In this document: positions 8,143 to 16,654 of the stretch, piece after piece | Layout: every line of letters begins with the position of its first letter | How positions within the stretch are numbered: position 1 is the first letter of the stretch | From: Kocuria salsicia | Lineage (GTDB): Bacteria > Actinomycetota > Actinomycetes > Actinomycetales > Micrococcaceae | NCBI RefSeq assembly: GCF_007681555.1 | Contig: NZ_VELE01000004.1 | Span: 101,707 to 165,706 of the forward strand | Direction: 5' to 3' | DNA: 64,000 nt | Notes under the pieces: model-generated | The model's input: only the letters and a program-made list of their open reading frames with translations | Told to the model about the DNA's origin: nothing | Databases searched by the model: none | Position numbers and translations under genes: made by a program

Positions 8143-9536
8143 CTGAGGTCCTCCTTGTAGATCTTCAACGCCGACCTCGGCGCCGGAGTCGGTGCTTCGG
8201 TGATCCGTGGTGTCTCGGTAGGTGCGGCCACGAGGGCGATGCGTTCGTTGATGCCGGCTCGCAGCGCTCGGCGGCGGGCGTTGCGCGCGGCCTGGATCTC
8301 CTTGAGGCTGACCTTCTGGTCGTGGTGCTCTTGGTTGACGGCCTTGCAGACGAATTCGTCGTGATCGAAGACGCGGATCTCGGTGATGTCGCGGGGGTCG
8401 TAGCGGATCACGACCGAACGTCCGACGTAGCCGGCCAGAGTCGGCGAGACGTAGCGCAGGCCCTGGAAGCGGATGCCATCGCGGCGCACGACGCGGGTCT
8501 TGGCGACGGTCAACAGCAATCCGTCGAGGTCTTCCAGGCTGTCGGGCATTCGGGGCAGCCAGCCATCGGCGATCCACGCGCTGCGCGGGGAGGTTCCGAG
8601 CTCGCTGTGCGTGCGGTCGTTGTAGGTGGCCAAGAACGCCTCCAGGGCTCTATCGAGGTCGGCCAGGGACAGTTTCGATGTCGGCCAGGGGTCCCCTTCG
8701 GTGATGTGTCCGGGCAGGGTGGCGAGTAGCTCGGTGTTGATGGTGCCGAAGAACCGCTCGATCTTGCCCCGTCCCTGGGGTCGGGCGACGGTGGAGTGGA
8801 TCAGTCGGATATGGAGGTCGACGGCGGTGTGGGCGAGCTGGTCACTGGTGAAGTCGCTGCCGTGGTCGACGTAGAGCATGTCGGGCAGGCCGCACATCGG
8901 CCAGGCCGGGTCGGTCTTGTGCCAGATCGCTTGGCGCAGCGCCAGGGCGGTGTTCATCGCTGACGGTGCGCCCAGGAAGACTGTGTAGCCGCAGACCGCC
9001 CGGGAGCAGTCGTCCAGGATCGTTGTCAGCCATGGCCGTGCGGGCTTGCCGTCGGTGCCCACCACCAGGATGTCGAGCATGGTGTGATCGGATTGCCACA
9101 TCGCGTTGGGCAGCTCTGCTTGCCGGCGCAGCACCAGCTCGTGCTTGTCGCGGTAGGACGCTGCGCCCTCTAGGGCGAGGGTGACCATGCCGGGATCCAG
9201 GGTCCGCACGATGTCCCACACCACCGAGTAGGAGGGGACCGGCCACCTCCGGGCGGCGCAGATGCCGGTGACTTTGCGATGGATCGTGGCGATGGCCGGC
9301 CGCGGCTTGCTCAGTGCCAGGCCCTCGATCAAGTCGACGAGGTCGGATGGAAGGCGGCGGGTCCCGGCGTCCGCCCGTGAGGCTGTCTCCAGTCCGGCGT
9401 AGCCGTCAGCGCGGTAGCGGGCGTGCCAGCGCTCCAGGGTCCGCAGCCCAACTTCGGTCTCGCGAGCTAAGCGCGCAAGGGGCACCTGGTCCTCGACGTG
9501 GAGCCTGAGGATTCGCCACCGCGCTTGAGCGTCCAC
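8139..9536 (-). CDS. tniA: Mu-type DDE transposase (TniA/Tn552 p480 type), outer element
   Basis: 465 aa, ATG 9536. An N-terminal helix-turn-helix (VPLARLARETEVGLRTLERW) is followed by an rve-type catalytic core. The catalytic residues are Asp in MWQSDHTMLDI, Asp in LYVDHGSDFTS and Glu in GRGKIERFFGT. A Mu-C-terminal-like beta-barrel follows, with RFQGLRYVSPTLAGYVG and VIRYDPRDITEIRVF. Length and order match Tn552/Tn5053 transposases. It is clearly homologous to the inner element's transposase (12504-13964) but has diverged, so the two elements are related and not copies of a recent duplication. It lies 7 bp after the resolvase gene and overlaps the ATPase gene. Confidence 0.9.
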   Translation of the reverse strand: MDAQARWRILRLHVEDQVPLARLARETEVGLRTLERWHARYRADGYAGLETASRADAGTRRLPSDLVDLIEGLALSKPRPAIATIHRKVTGICAARRWPVPSYSVVWDIVRTLDPGMVTLALEGAASYRDKHELVLRRQAELPNAMWQSDHTMLDILVVGTDGKPARPWLTTILDDCSRAVCGYTVFLGAPSAMNTALALRQAIWHKTDPAWPMCGLPDMLYVDHGSDFTSDQLAHTAVDLHIRLIHSTVARPQGRGKIERFFGTINTELLATLPGHITEGDPWPTSKLSLADLDRALEAFLATYNDRTHSELGTSPRSAWIADGWLPRMPDSLEDLDGLLLTVAKTRVVRRDGIRFQGLRYVSPTLAGYVGRSVVIRYDPRDITEIRVFDHDEFVCKAVNQEHHDQKVSLKEIQAARNARRRALRAGINERIALVAAPTETPRITEAPTPAPRSALKIYKEDLR

Positions 9537-9543
9537 GATGCAC

Positions 9544-10140
9544 CTACTGCACGACGTTCTCGCGCCCGCGCTCGGCGCGCTGAAGGGCGCGGTAGACCGT
9601 GGAGCGGCTCACGCTGAACAGCTCGGCCAGCTCGCCCACGGTGTGCTCGTCGGCGGCATGTAGCTGGACGAGGTGAGCCTCCTGCCGGGGGGTGAGTTTC
9701 GGTGACTTCCCGCGCAACCGGCCCTTGGCCTTGGCGACCTTCATCCCCTCGCGGGTGCGGGCACGGATGAGGTCGGCTTCGAACTCGGCGACCATCGCCA
9801 GCACGTTGAACAACAGCTTCCCCATCGGGTCGGTCGGGTCATACACCGATCCGGCAATGCTCAGCTTCACTTCCCGCGCCGCGAGGTCGTCGGCGATCTG
9901 GTGGGCATCACGGACCGAACGCGCCAGCCGATCGAGCTTGGTGACCACGAACGTATCGCCGTCCTGACAGGCAGCCAGCGCCTGCCGCAGGCCCTCACGG
10001 TCGGCGTTGCGGCCCGTGAGCCCGTGATCGACGTAGATGCGCTTGGGATCGACGCCGAACGCCGCGAGTCCGTCACGCTGCGCGGTCAGGTCCTGCTCGT
10101 CGGTGGAGACTCGGGCATAGCCGACCTTCAACGGGGACAT
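9544..10140 (-). CDS. serine resolvase/invertase, outer element
   Basis: 198 aa, ATG 10140. The catalytic N-terminal domain begins VGYARVSTDEQDLTAQRDGL, with the nucleophilic Ser in ARVS. It continues through VDHGLTGRNADREGL, TKLDRLARSVRD and DPMGKLLFNVLAMVAEFEADL. A C-terminal helix-turn-helix (GELAELFSVSRSTVYRAL) binds DNA. In replicative transposons this enzyme resolves cointegrates at a res site next to its gene. Here that region, just upstream of 10140, is interrupted by the inner transposon at 10230, so resolution by this element may be impaired. Confidence 0.9.
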   Translation of the reverse strand: MSPLKVGYARVSTDEQDLTAQRDGLAAFGVDPKRIYVDHGLTGRNADREGLRQALAACQDGDTFVVTKLDRLARSVRDAHQIADDLAAREVKLSIAGSVYDPTDPMGKLLFNVLAMVAEFEADLIRARTREGMKVAKAKGRLRGKSPKLTPRQEAHLVQLHAADEHTVGELAELFSVSRSTVYRALQRAERGRENVVQ

Positions 10141-10168
10141 GCTCCCCAGTGTGTCACATAGCCTCCCT

Positions 10169-10229
10169 TCACCGGACGGTTCACCGGACGGGTCTTACGG
10201 GACAGCCCGCTACGCGTGCCGTCGTTCCT
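10169..10229. other. proximal part of a res-like site, split by the inner transposon
   Basis: Two tandem copies of TTCACCGGACGG (10169-10180, 10181-10192) are followed by CTTACGGGAC (10195-10204). On the far side of the inserted element the inverted form GTCCGGTGAGG (19848-19858) and a second CTTACGGGAC (19865-19874) occur. Rejoining the two flanks brings these repeats together in the position expected for the outer resolvase's res site. That function is inference. The last 9 bp (10221-10229, GTCGTTCCT) are the left target duplication of the inner element. Confidence 0.5.
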
Positions 10230-10278
10230 TGTGGCTGTTGGAGGTTAATGGCGGCCTTCTGACGGAAATAAATGGCGG
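10230..10278 (+). repeat. transposon end B (left end of inner element)
   Basis: The tip TGTGGCTGTTGGAGG is followed by TGGCGG boxes at 10249-10254 and 10273-10278, again 24 bp apart and 19 bp from the tip. It is preceded by GTCGTTCCT. Confidence 0.78.
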
Positions 10279-10452
10279 CTTCGGCACTACCGAGCCTCCA
10301 CGAAACAGTCACGGGACAATGATCGAGGGCCCGTCCCGGCGCCGTCCCGAGAGTCTTCGGATGGCCTCGGTGACTTCCGGTGCTTGGCAATCGCTGTCCT
10401 CGGGCGCATCCTGAAGCCAGGTCGTCGAAGGATCTCTGGGAGGCGGATTCCC

Positions 10453-11607
10453 ATGACGAGCCCTCGCCACCGCAGCGTCTCGCACGCCCGTGATCTGTGG
10501 GCCGATGCGTTGGGGCGGGCGACCATACGTGCGCTGCAGGGACTGGTGCTGCTGACTGCGACCGTCGTGGTGGTCTACGGGTTGATCCAGCTCAAGTTGG
10601 TCGTCATCCCACTGTTGATTGCCTTGATCCTCGCCGCGGCGCTGCACCCTGTTGTGGGGTTCCTGCGCCGGCGGGGCGTGCCCGGGGCGCTGGCCACCTG
10701 GATCACCTTCCTGGCCGCGATCGTGGTGCTGGGCGGAGTGGTCACCGGCATCGTCTTCGCCGTGCGCAGCGAATGGGACGAACTGGTGCTCTCCGCGGTG
10801 GGTGGGCTGGAACGGTTGCGTCAGTTCATCGTCGCGGGCCCGATCCCGATCGGCCAGAAGGCCCTGGACGAGGCCATCACCGCCGTCGTGGACTTCACGT
10901 CCAGCCCCCAGTTCGGCGCCGGGGCGCTGCTGGGCATCTTCGCGGCCACCCAGGTGATCACCGGAGCGGTGCTGGTGGCCGTCATCCTCTACTTCTTCCT
11001 CCAGGACGGGGCCAAGATCTGGGCGTTCTTCCTGTGCCGCTTCCACGGTGAGAACCTGGAGAAGCTACTGACCTCGGGTACCACGACCCTGCACGTGCTG
11101 GGCGGCTATGTGCGCGGCACCGCCCTGGTGGCCCTGCTTGAGGCGGTAGTCATCGGAGTGACCCTCGTGGTGCTGCGGGTGCCGCTGGCGTTGCCCTTGG
11201 CCGTGCTGATCTTCTTGGGCGGATTCATCCCGATCGTCGGAGCGGCTCTGATCGGTGCCGTCGCGGTCCTGGTGGCCCTGGTCGCCAACGGCCCCGTGGT
11301 CGCACTGGTCGTCGTGGCGGTGGTGGTGGCCATCAACCAGCTCGACGGAAGGGTGCTCCAACCCATGGTGCTGGGTCGAGCACTGAGCCTGCACCCACTG
11401 GTAGTGCTGCTCGCCCTGGCTGGCGGAGCGATTCTCTCCGGCGTCGTGGGCGCTGTGCTGGCCGTGCCGTTGACCGCCGTGGGGTGGGCCTTGATCCAGA
11501 TCTGGTTCCCGGCATCCAGAGCCCCGGACGCTCTATCCGGAAAAAATGCGCGCCCAGGTGCTGTGCTGCCGGATCCACCCAGCCCGGAGGCACCCACCAC
11601 CACCTGA
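10453..11607 (+). CDS. AI-2E-family transporter (PF01594 type permease)
   Basis: 384 aa from ATG 10453, preceded by GGGAGG. It has the family's layout: two N-terminal helices (LVLLTATVVVVYGLI; LVVIPLLIALILAAALHPVV), two further helices and a soluble amphipathic stretch. The conserved C-terminal block includes FLGGFIPIVGAALIGAVAVL, NQLDGRVLQPMVLGRALSLH and a last pair of helices. Family members export autoinducer-2 or act as Na+/H+ antiporters; nothing here decides which. It lies between end B and the resolvase gene, so it is cargo of the inner transposon. A short disordered tail ends the protein. Confidence 0.85.
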   Translation: MTSPRHRSVSHARDLWADALGRATIRALQGLVLLTATVVVVYGLIQLKLVVIPLLIALILAAALHPVVGFLRRRGVPGALATWITFLAAIVVLGGVVTGIVFAVRSEWDELVLSAVGGLERLRQFIVAGPIPIGQKALDEAITAVVDFTSSPQFGAGALLGIFAATQVITGAVLVAVILYFFLQDGAKIWAFFLCRFHGENLEKLLTSGTTTLHVLGGYVRGTALVALLEAVVIGVTLVVLRVPLALPLAVLIFLGGFIPIVGAALIGAVAVLVALVANGPVVALVVVAVVVAINQLDGRVLQPMVLGRALSLHPLVVLLALAGGAILSGVVGAVLAVPLTAVGWALIQIWFPASRAPDALSGKNARPGAVLPDPPSPEAPTTT

Positions 11608-11860
11608 GCGCCATCAGCTCGGCTACGCACAACATGGCCGCCTCGGCGTCCCCATGAGGAGACAGACATCCACGGGTCCGGATCAAGGTGAGCACTGGTT
11701 TGACCGGCCCCCGTTGGCCGTCCCACTTCCTAGGTACTGGGACACTCGGCGACGAGATCCCTCCTTGTGGACTATGGATAGCGATTGAAGTCCCAAAAGC
11801 TAGACCCATAATGTTGTCTCGTTTAAGCCGTACGGAGTCGACTTCCGGTACGCTGGCTGC

Positions 11861-12493
11861 ATGGAATTGGGCTATGCGCGGGTCTCGACGGCCAAACAGG
11901 ACCTCGATCGACAGATCGATGCCCTCCGGCAGGTCGGGATCGCGCCGGAGCGGATTTATGTGGACAAGAAGTCCGGGGCCACCACGGAGCGTCCCGGGCT
12001 GACCGCGGCCGTGGCCTACGCCCGGGAGGGCGACGTGATCGTGGTGCACACCCTGGACCGGCTCGGGCGCACCGTGCGCGACACCCTGAACCTGATCCAT
12101 GACCTCGCCGAGCGGGGAGTGGGGGTGCGCAACCTGGCGGATCCGATCAAGGTGGACTCCACCAACCCGAATGATCCGATGGCGCAGCTGGCGGTGGTGC
12201 TGCTGGCGTTGTTCGGGCAGATGGAACGCACGTACACGCTCGAGCGCGCTGCTCATGCCCGGTCGGTGGCCGCGGCGAAGGGCCGGCGGATCGGGCGGCC
12301 GTCGGTGGTGGACCCGGACAAGCTGGCCTACGCGGCGCATCTGCGCGAGAGCGGGCACACGATGGCGGAGATCGTGGCCAAGACCGGGATCACCCGCACC
12401 AGTCTCTACCGTCATCTCCCGCCGCGTCCGTCGGAGCCGGTGACGGCCGGGTCGGTCACCGCCGCCGAGCTCGAGCCCGGTCCGGCGGACTGA
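11861..12493 (+). CDS. serine resolvase, inner element
   Basis: 210 aa, ATG 11861. It begins MELGYARVSTAKQDLDRQID, with the catalytic Ser in ARVS. It continues with VDKKSGATTERPGL, VHTLDRLGRTVRDTL, ALFGQMERTYTLERA and a C-terminal helix-turn-helix (EIVAKTGITRTSLYRHL). No Shine-Dalgarno is evident; a TACGCT box about 9 bp upstream suggests a leaderless transcript. The 60 bp upstream contain an imperfect palindrome around GTACGGAGTCGACTTCCGGT, a candidate res subsite. It is followed 10 bp later by the transposase. Confidence 0.9.
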   Translation: MELGYARVSTAKQDLDRQIDALRQVGIAPERIYVDKKSGATTERPGLTAAVAYAREGDVIVVHTLDRLGRTVRDTLNLIHDLAERGVGVRNLADPIKVDSTNPNDPMAQLAVVLLALFGQMERTYTLERAAHARSVAAAKGRRIGRPSVVDPDKLAYAAHLRESGHTMAEIVAKTGITRTSLYRHLPPRPSEPVTAGSVTAAELEPGPAD

Positions 12494-12503
12494 CCCCCGT
12501 GGG

Positions 12504-13964
12504 GTGATGGTGGTAGTGCAGCTGAGTCCGCAGGAGAAGGCGGCACTGCTGTGCCAGCACCTCGATGAGGGGGTGCCGCTGACCCGGCTCGCCGCCCACG
12601 CCCAGGTCTCGGTCCGCACCCTGCAGCGCTGGGCCGCCGAGTACCGGACGGACTCGTCCGCAGCCGGTCTGCAGCGCAAGGCCCGCAGCGACCGCGGTCA
12701 CCGCCGGCTGCCTCAGGAGCTGATCGCGGTGATCGAGGCCCTGGCACTGCGCAGGCCGGCACCGACGACCACGTTCATCCACCGCCGGGTGTGCGATCTG
12801 GCCCCGGAGCGCGGCTGGGCGCCCCCGAGCTACTCGAGCGTGCGCAGTGTGATCGCCGCCATCGACCCCGGGCTGCGCACCCTGGCCCTGGAAGGAGACA
12901 CCGCCTACCGGGACCGGTTCGAGCTGGTGCACCGGCGGTCGGCGGTGAGGCCCAATGAGCAGTGGCAGGCCGACCACACTCTGCTCGACGTCGAGATCCT
13001 CGAGCACCGGGGACGCCCGGTGCGGCCGTGGCTGACCGTGATCCTCGATGACTACTCCCGCGCGGTCGCGGGCTACACCGTTTTCCTCGGCGCCCCGAAT
13101 GCCGAGCAGACCGCCCTGGCCTTGCACCAGGCGGTGCGGGCCAAGCCTGACCCGCGGTGGCCGGTGCAGGGGCTGCCCGAGGTGCTCTACAGCGACCACG
13201 GGGCCGACTTCACCAGCACCCGGCTGGAGCGGGTCTGCCTGGACACCCACATCCGGCTGATCCACTCCCGTGTCGGGGTCCCGCAGGGTCGGGGGAAGAT
13301 CGAACGCTTCTACGGTACGATCACCACCGAGGTGCTCCCGCACCTGCCCGGGTACATCCCGCACGGCACCGGCGGCAGGCCCACCTCACCACCCGCCCTG
13401 AGCCTGGAGCAGCTCGACGCGGTGCTGGGGCGCTACCTCATCGAGGACTACCACTGTCGGGTGCACTCCGAGACCGGCCAGGCCCCGGCCGCCCGCTGGA
13501 TCGGGGCCGGGTGGATTCCCCGGGCCCCGGCCCGGGGCGAGGACCTCGACCTGTTGTTGCTCACCGCCGCGACCACCCGCATCGTCCAGCGCGACGGCAT
13601 CCGCTTCCAGGGCACCCGCTACATCTCCCCGGTGCTGGCCGCCTATGTCTCTGAGACCGTGACCATCCGCTACGACCCCCGCGACGCCGGCGAGGTGCGC
13701 GTCTACCACCAGGACACCTACCTGTGTCGGGCGATCGCCCCCGAACTGGCCGCCGAGACGGTCACCCTCCAGCAGCTGCAGCAGGCCCGGGGCGCCCGGC
13801 GCGCCGCGCTCAAGCAGCAGCTGCGCGCCCGGCGCAGTCTCGCCGACGCCCTGCCCACCGACGACCGCTGGGCACCACCACCCGCCCCGGCGCTGGACCC
13901 AGCGGAGCACATGCCGGCGGATCGGGCGCCCCGACACCGGTTGCGGACCTATGCCACCGACTGA
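12504..13964 (+). CDS. tniA: Mu-type DDE transposase (TniA/Tn552 p480 type), inner element
   Basis: 486 aa, GTG 12504 or ATG 12507. The domain order is the same as in the outer transposase: helix-turn-helix (PLTRLAAHAQVSVRTLQRW), then Asp in QWQADHTLLDVE, Asp in LYSDHGADFTS and Glu in GRGKIERFYGT. The C-terminal barrel has RFQGTRYISPVLAAYVS and TIRYDPRDAGEVRVYHQ. It overlaps the ATPase start by 14 bp. It appears intact, so the inner element could still be mobile if B, C or D serve as ends. Confidence 0.9.
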   Translation: MMVVVQLSPQEKAALLCQHLDEGVPLTRLAAHAQVSVRTLQRWAAEYRTDSSAAGLQRKARSDRGHRRLPQELIAVIEALALRRPAPTTTFIHRRVCDLAPERGWAPPSYSSVRSVIAAIDPGLRTLALEGDTAYRDRFELVHRRSAVRPNEQWQADHTLLDVEILEHRGRPVRPWLTVILDDYSRAVAGYTVFLGAPNAEQTALALHQAVRAKPDPRWPVQGLPEVLYSDHGADFTSTRLERVCLDTHIRLIHSRVGVPQGRGKIERFYGTITTEVLPHLPGYIPHGTGGRPTSPPALSLEQLDAVLGRYLIEDYHCRVHSETGQAPAARWIGAGWIPRAPARGEDLDLLLLTAATTRIVQRDGIRFQGTRYISPVLAAYVSETVTIRYDPRDAGEVRVYHQDTYLCRAIAPELAAETVTLQQLQQARGARRAALKQQLRARRSLADALPTDDRWAPPPAPALDPAEHMPADRAPRHRLRTYATD

Positions 13965-14871
13965 GCCCGACTCCACGCGGAGCTTGCTGGGCAAGGACGA
14001 CGACGGCCGGCGGTTCCTCTCCGGCACGTTCGGAGAGATCAACGGGCTCACCTCACCCCCGTATCCGGGCGCACCGGCGTTCTTGCCCACGCGGGAGCAC
14101 CGCCGCTTCACCGAGTTCGCCGACACCGTCCGCGCCCACCGCTACATCGGCGTTTGCTGGGGCCCACCCGGGGTCGGCAAGACGCTCTCGGCCCGGCACT
14201 ACGCCGGGGCCCCGGAATGGGAGCAGTGGCAACGAGACCTGGGCGAGGACCGCGGGCCCGGCCCCATTCCCGAGCGGGTCCTGCAGGCCCGCACCGCGCT
14301 GTGGACCCCGACCGTCAACGCCAGCCCCCGCCAGGTCGACCAAGCCCTGCCGCGGTCCTGCCAGCAGATCTCCTACGCCATCGACTACCACCGCCACGGC
14401 CGGGTCGACCCGTTCGTGCACCCCGAATCGCGGTCCTCCGGGCTCACCGAGCTGCTCATCATCGACGAGGCCGACCGGCTCAAGACGACCGGACTGGAAC
14501 AGGTTCGCGACTACTACGACCGCCACACCATCGGGATGATCCTCATCGGGATGCCCGGCATCGACAAGCGCCTGGGGCGCTACCCCCAGCTCTACAGCCG
14601 GGTCGGTTTCGCCCACGAATACCGCCAGCTCACCCCTGAAGAGCTCACCGCCGTCCTGGTCCGCCGCTGGCACACCGACGGACTGGCCGGTGACGACGAG
14701 TTCACCCAGACGGTCGCAGTCGCCACCATCGCCCGGATCACCGGCGGCAACTTCCGCCTCGTCGACCGCCTCCTCACCCAGATCAGACGCATCCTGGAGA
14801 TCAATCACCTGGCCACCGTCACCCCCGAAGTCGTCGAAGCCGCCCGCGACGCACTCCTCATCGGTCACTGA
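13951..14871 (+). CDS. tniB: AAA ATPase transposition protein (TniB type), inner element
   Basis: 306 aa, ATG 13951 overlapping the transposase's 3' end. Walker A is GPPGVGKTLSA and Walker B is LLIIDEADRLKTTG. The family block IGMILIGMPGIDKRLGRYPQ and YSRVGFAHEYRQL follows. It has about 35 more N-terminal residues than its outer-element counterpart. No transposon end lies just after it, unlike the outer element. The resistance cargo follows instead, so the cargo sits between the transposition genes and end C. Confidence 0.87.
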   Translation: MPPTEPDSTRSLLGKDDDGRRFLSGTFGEINGLTSPPYPGAPAFLPTREHRRFTEFADTVRAHRYIGVCWGPPGVGKTLSARHYAGAPEWEQWQRDLGEDRGPGPIPERVLQARTALWTPTVNASPRQVDQALPRSCQQISYAIDYHRHGRVDPFVHPESRSSGLTELLIIDEADRLKTTGLEQVRDYYDRHTIGMILIGMPGIDKRLGRYPQLYSRVGFAHEYRQLTPEELTAVLVRRWHTDGLAGDDEFTQTVAVATIARITGGNFRLVDRLLTQIRRILEINHLATVTPEVVEAARDALLIGH

Positions 14872-14999
14872 CCACACAGGCCGGCCACCGGCTCCTGAGA
14901 TCCACCAGCCAGACAGTGGCCTTTGGCAGCGACTCCTCGAGAAGGCCGCCGGGTCTGCGGCGAATACGGTCGTGCACACGACGTTGCCGCGACGACGTC

Positions 15000-15031
15000 T
15001 TGACCTTCCTCTCTAGGGGAAGGTGCAGGCT
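15000..15031 (+). promoter_or_regulatory. MerR-type promoter/operator upstream of merA
   Basis: The -35 box TTGACC (15000-15005) overlaps a dyad: left arm ACCTTCC (15003-15009), 8-bp spacer, right arm GGAAGGT (15018-15024). A weak -10 (CAGGCT, 15026-15031) gives a spacer near 20 bp. A stretched spacer holding a central dyad is the signature of promoters that MerR proteins activate by DNA distortion. The same arms and spacer recur before merR. Confidence 0.75.
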
Positions 15032-15096
15032 GGGCGCAGAGCGCAGCACACAGAAGGCCACTCGGGGCCTTCATCACGGATTTACGGAGGCCGGCC

Positions 15097-16542
15097 ATGC
15101 CTGAGACTGGAACGCACGAAGTGGACCTGGCGATCATCGGTTCCGGCGGTGGTGCTTTCGCCGCCGCGATCCGGGCCACCAATCTCGGCAAATCAGTGGT
15201 GATGGTCGAGCGTGCCATGGTCGGGGGTACCTGTGTGAACACCGGGTGCGTGCCGTCGAAGGCGCTGCTGGCCGCCGCCGAGGCCCGCCACATGGCGCTG
15301 GACGCCACAGGACGGTTCCCCGGCCTGAGCACGTCGGCCGCCGGAGTGGACATGCCCGGGCTGATCACCGGTAAGGACGCGCTGGTGGAGGGGATGCGCT
15401 CGGACAAGTACCTCGATCTGATCGCCGACTACGGCTGGGAACTGGCCACCGGCGAAGCCGTGTTCACCGGAACCGCCGAGGACCCGGCGCTGGAGGTCAC
15501 CGGAGCCGACGGTACCCGTCAGCAGGTGCGGGCGGCCCATTATCTGGTGGCCACCGGCTCCACCCCGATCGTCCCGGACGTCGAGGGCTTGGCGGAGGTG
15601 GACTACCTGACGTCCACCACGGCCATGGACCTGGACGAGGTGCCGGAGTCGTTGCTGATCATCGGCGGCGGGTACGTGGGCATGGAGCAGGCTCAGCTCT
15701 TCGCCCGCCTGGGCTCGAAGGTCACCATGGTCGTGCGGTCCCGGCTGGCCTCCCATGAGGAACCGGAGGTCTCCCGCACCTTGATGGGCGTGTTCGCCGA
15801 GGAGGGCATCCGGGTGCTCCGCCGGGCCACCGTCTCCTCCGTGGCTCCCGACCGGGATACCGGGGAGGTGGTGGCCACCGTCACGGGCCCGGGCGGGCAG
15901 GAAACCCTGCGGGCGACCCGGCTCATGGTCGCGGTCGGGCGCCGTCCGGTCACCGAGAACCTGGACCTCGGCTCGGTCGGGGTGGACACCGGTGAGCACG
16001 GCGAGATCGTGGTCGACGCCCGGATGGCCACCTCCCACCCCAGGGTGTGGGCGGCCGGGGACGTGACCGGGCACCCCCAGTACGTCTACGTGGCCTCGGC
16101 CCACGGGGTCACCGCAGTGGAGAACGCCTTTCACCACACCGGCCAGGAGATCGACTACACCCACCTGCCGCGGGTCACTTTCACCACCCCGGCCATCGCG
16201 GCGGTGGGCATGACCGACCAGCAGGCCCGGCAGGCCGGTCTGGCCTGCGAATGCCGGGTGCTGCCCCTGGAGTACGTGCCGAGGGCGCTGGTCAACCGTG
16301 ACACCCGCGGGTTCGTCAAGATCGTCGCCGAGGCAGAGACCGGACGCGTCGTGGGCATCACCGCGGTGGCCAAGGACGCCGGGGAGCTTGCCGCGGCGGG
16401 CGTCTACATGCTCTCCGCCTCGATGACGGTGGATCAGGTCGCCACCCTGTGGTGCCCGTATCTGACGATGGCCGAAGGACTCAAGATCGCCGCCCAGTCC
16501 TTCCGCACCGACGTCTCCAAACTCTCCTGCTGCGCCGCCTGA
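15097..16542 (+). CDS. merA: mercuric reductase (Hg(II) reductase)
   Basis: 481 aa, ATG 15097 with GGAGG upstream. It is an FAD/NAD(P)-disulfide oxidoreductase: FAD motif AIIGSGGGAFAAAI, redox disulfide GGTCVNTGCVPSK and NAD(P) motif LIIGGGYVGME. FAD-binding VWAAGDVTGHPQYVYVAS and the MerA C-terminal block FVKIVAE, YLTMAEGLKIAAQSF follow. It ends KLSCCAA, the vicinal Cys pair that hands Hg(II) to the active site and is specific to MerA. The N-terminal heavy-metal (NmerA) domain is absent, which is common. It reduces Hg(II) to volatile Hg(0) using NADPH in the cytoplasm. No merT, merP, merC or merB accompanies it here. Confidence 0.94.
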   Translation: MPETGTHEVDLAIIGSGGGAFAAAIRATNLGKSVVMVERAMVGGTCVNTGCVPSKALLAAAEARHMALDATGRFPGLSTSAAGVDMPGLITGKDALVEGMRSDKYLDLIADYGWELATGEAVFTGTAEDPALEVTGADGTRQQVRAAHYLVATGSTPIVPDVEGLAEVDYLTSTTAMDLDEVPESLLIIGGGYVGMEQAQLFARLGSKVTMVVRSRLASHEEPEVSRTLMGVFAEEGIRVLRRATVSSVAPDRDTGEVVATVTGPGGQETLRATRLMVAVGRRPVTENLDLGSVGVDTGEHGEIVVDARMATSHPRVWAAGDVTGHPQYVYVASAHGVTAVENAFHHTGQEIDYTHLPRVTFTTPAIAAVGMTDQQARQAGLACECRVLPLEYVPRALVNRDTRGFVKIVAEAETGRVVGITAVAKDAGELAAAGVYMLSASMTVDQVATLWCPYLTMAEGLKIAAQSFRTDVSKLSCCAA

Positions 16543-16566
16543 GGACCGGCCTCGAGCGGGCCGGCC

Positions 16567-16584
16567 CTCCACCCACGGGTGGAG
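16567..16584 (+). other. intercistronic hairpin between merA and the oxidoreductase gene
   Basis: A perfect 8-bp stem, CTCCACCC-AC-GGGTGGAG, lies 25 bp after the merA stop. It could attenuate transcription or stabilise the merA message; no T run follows. Confidence 0.4.
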
Positions 16585-16654
16585 CCAGAGGTCTTGAACA
16601 TCGAGCACGGCCTCAGGCCCACGCTTCACGAGCCACTGCACGAAAGGGGTAGTC

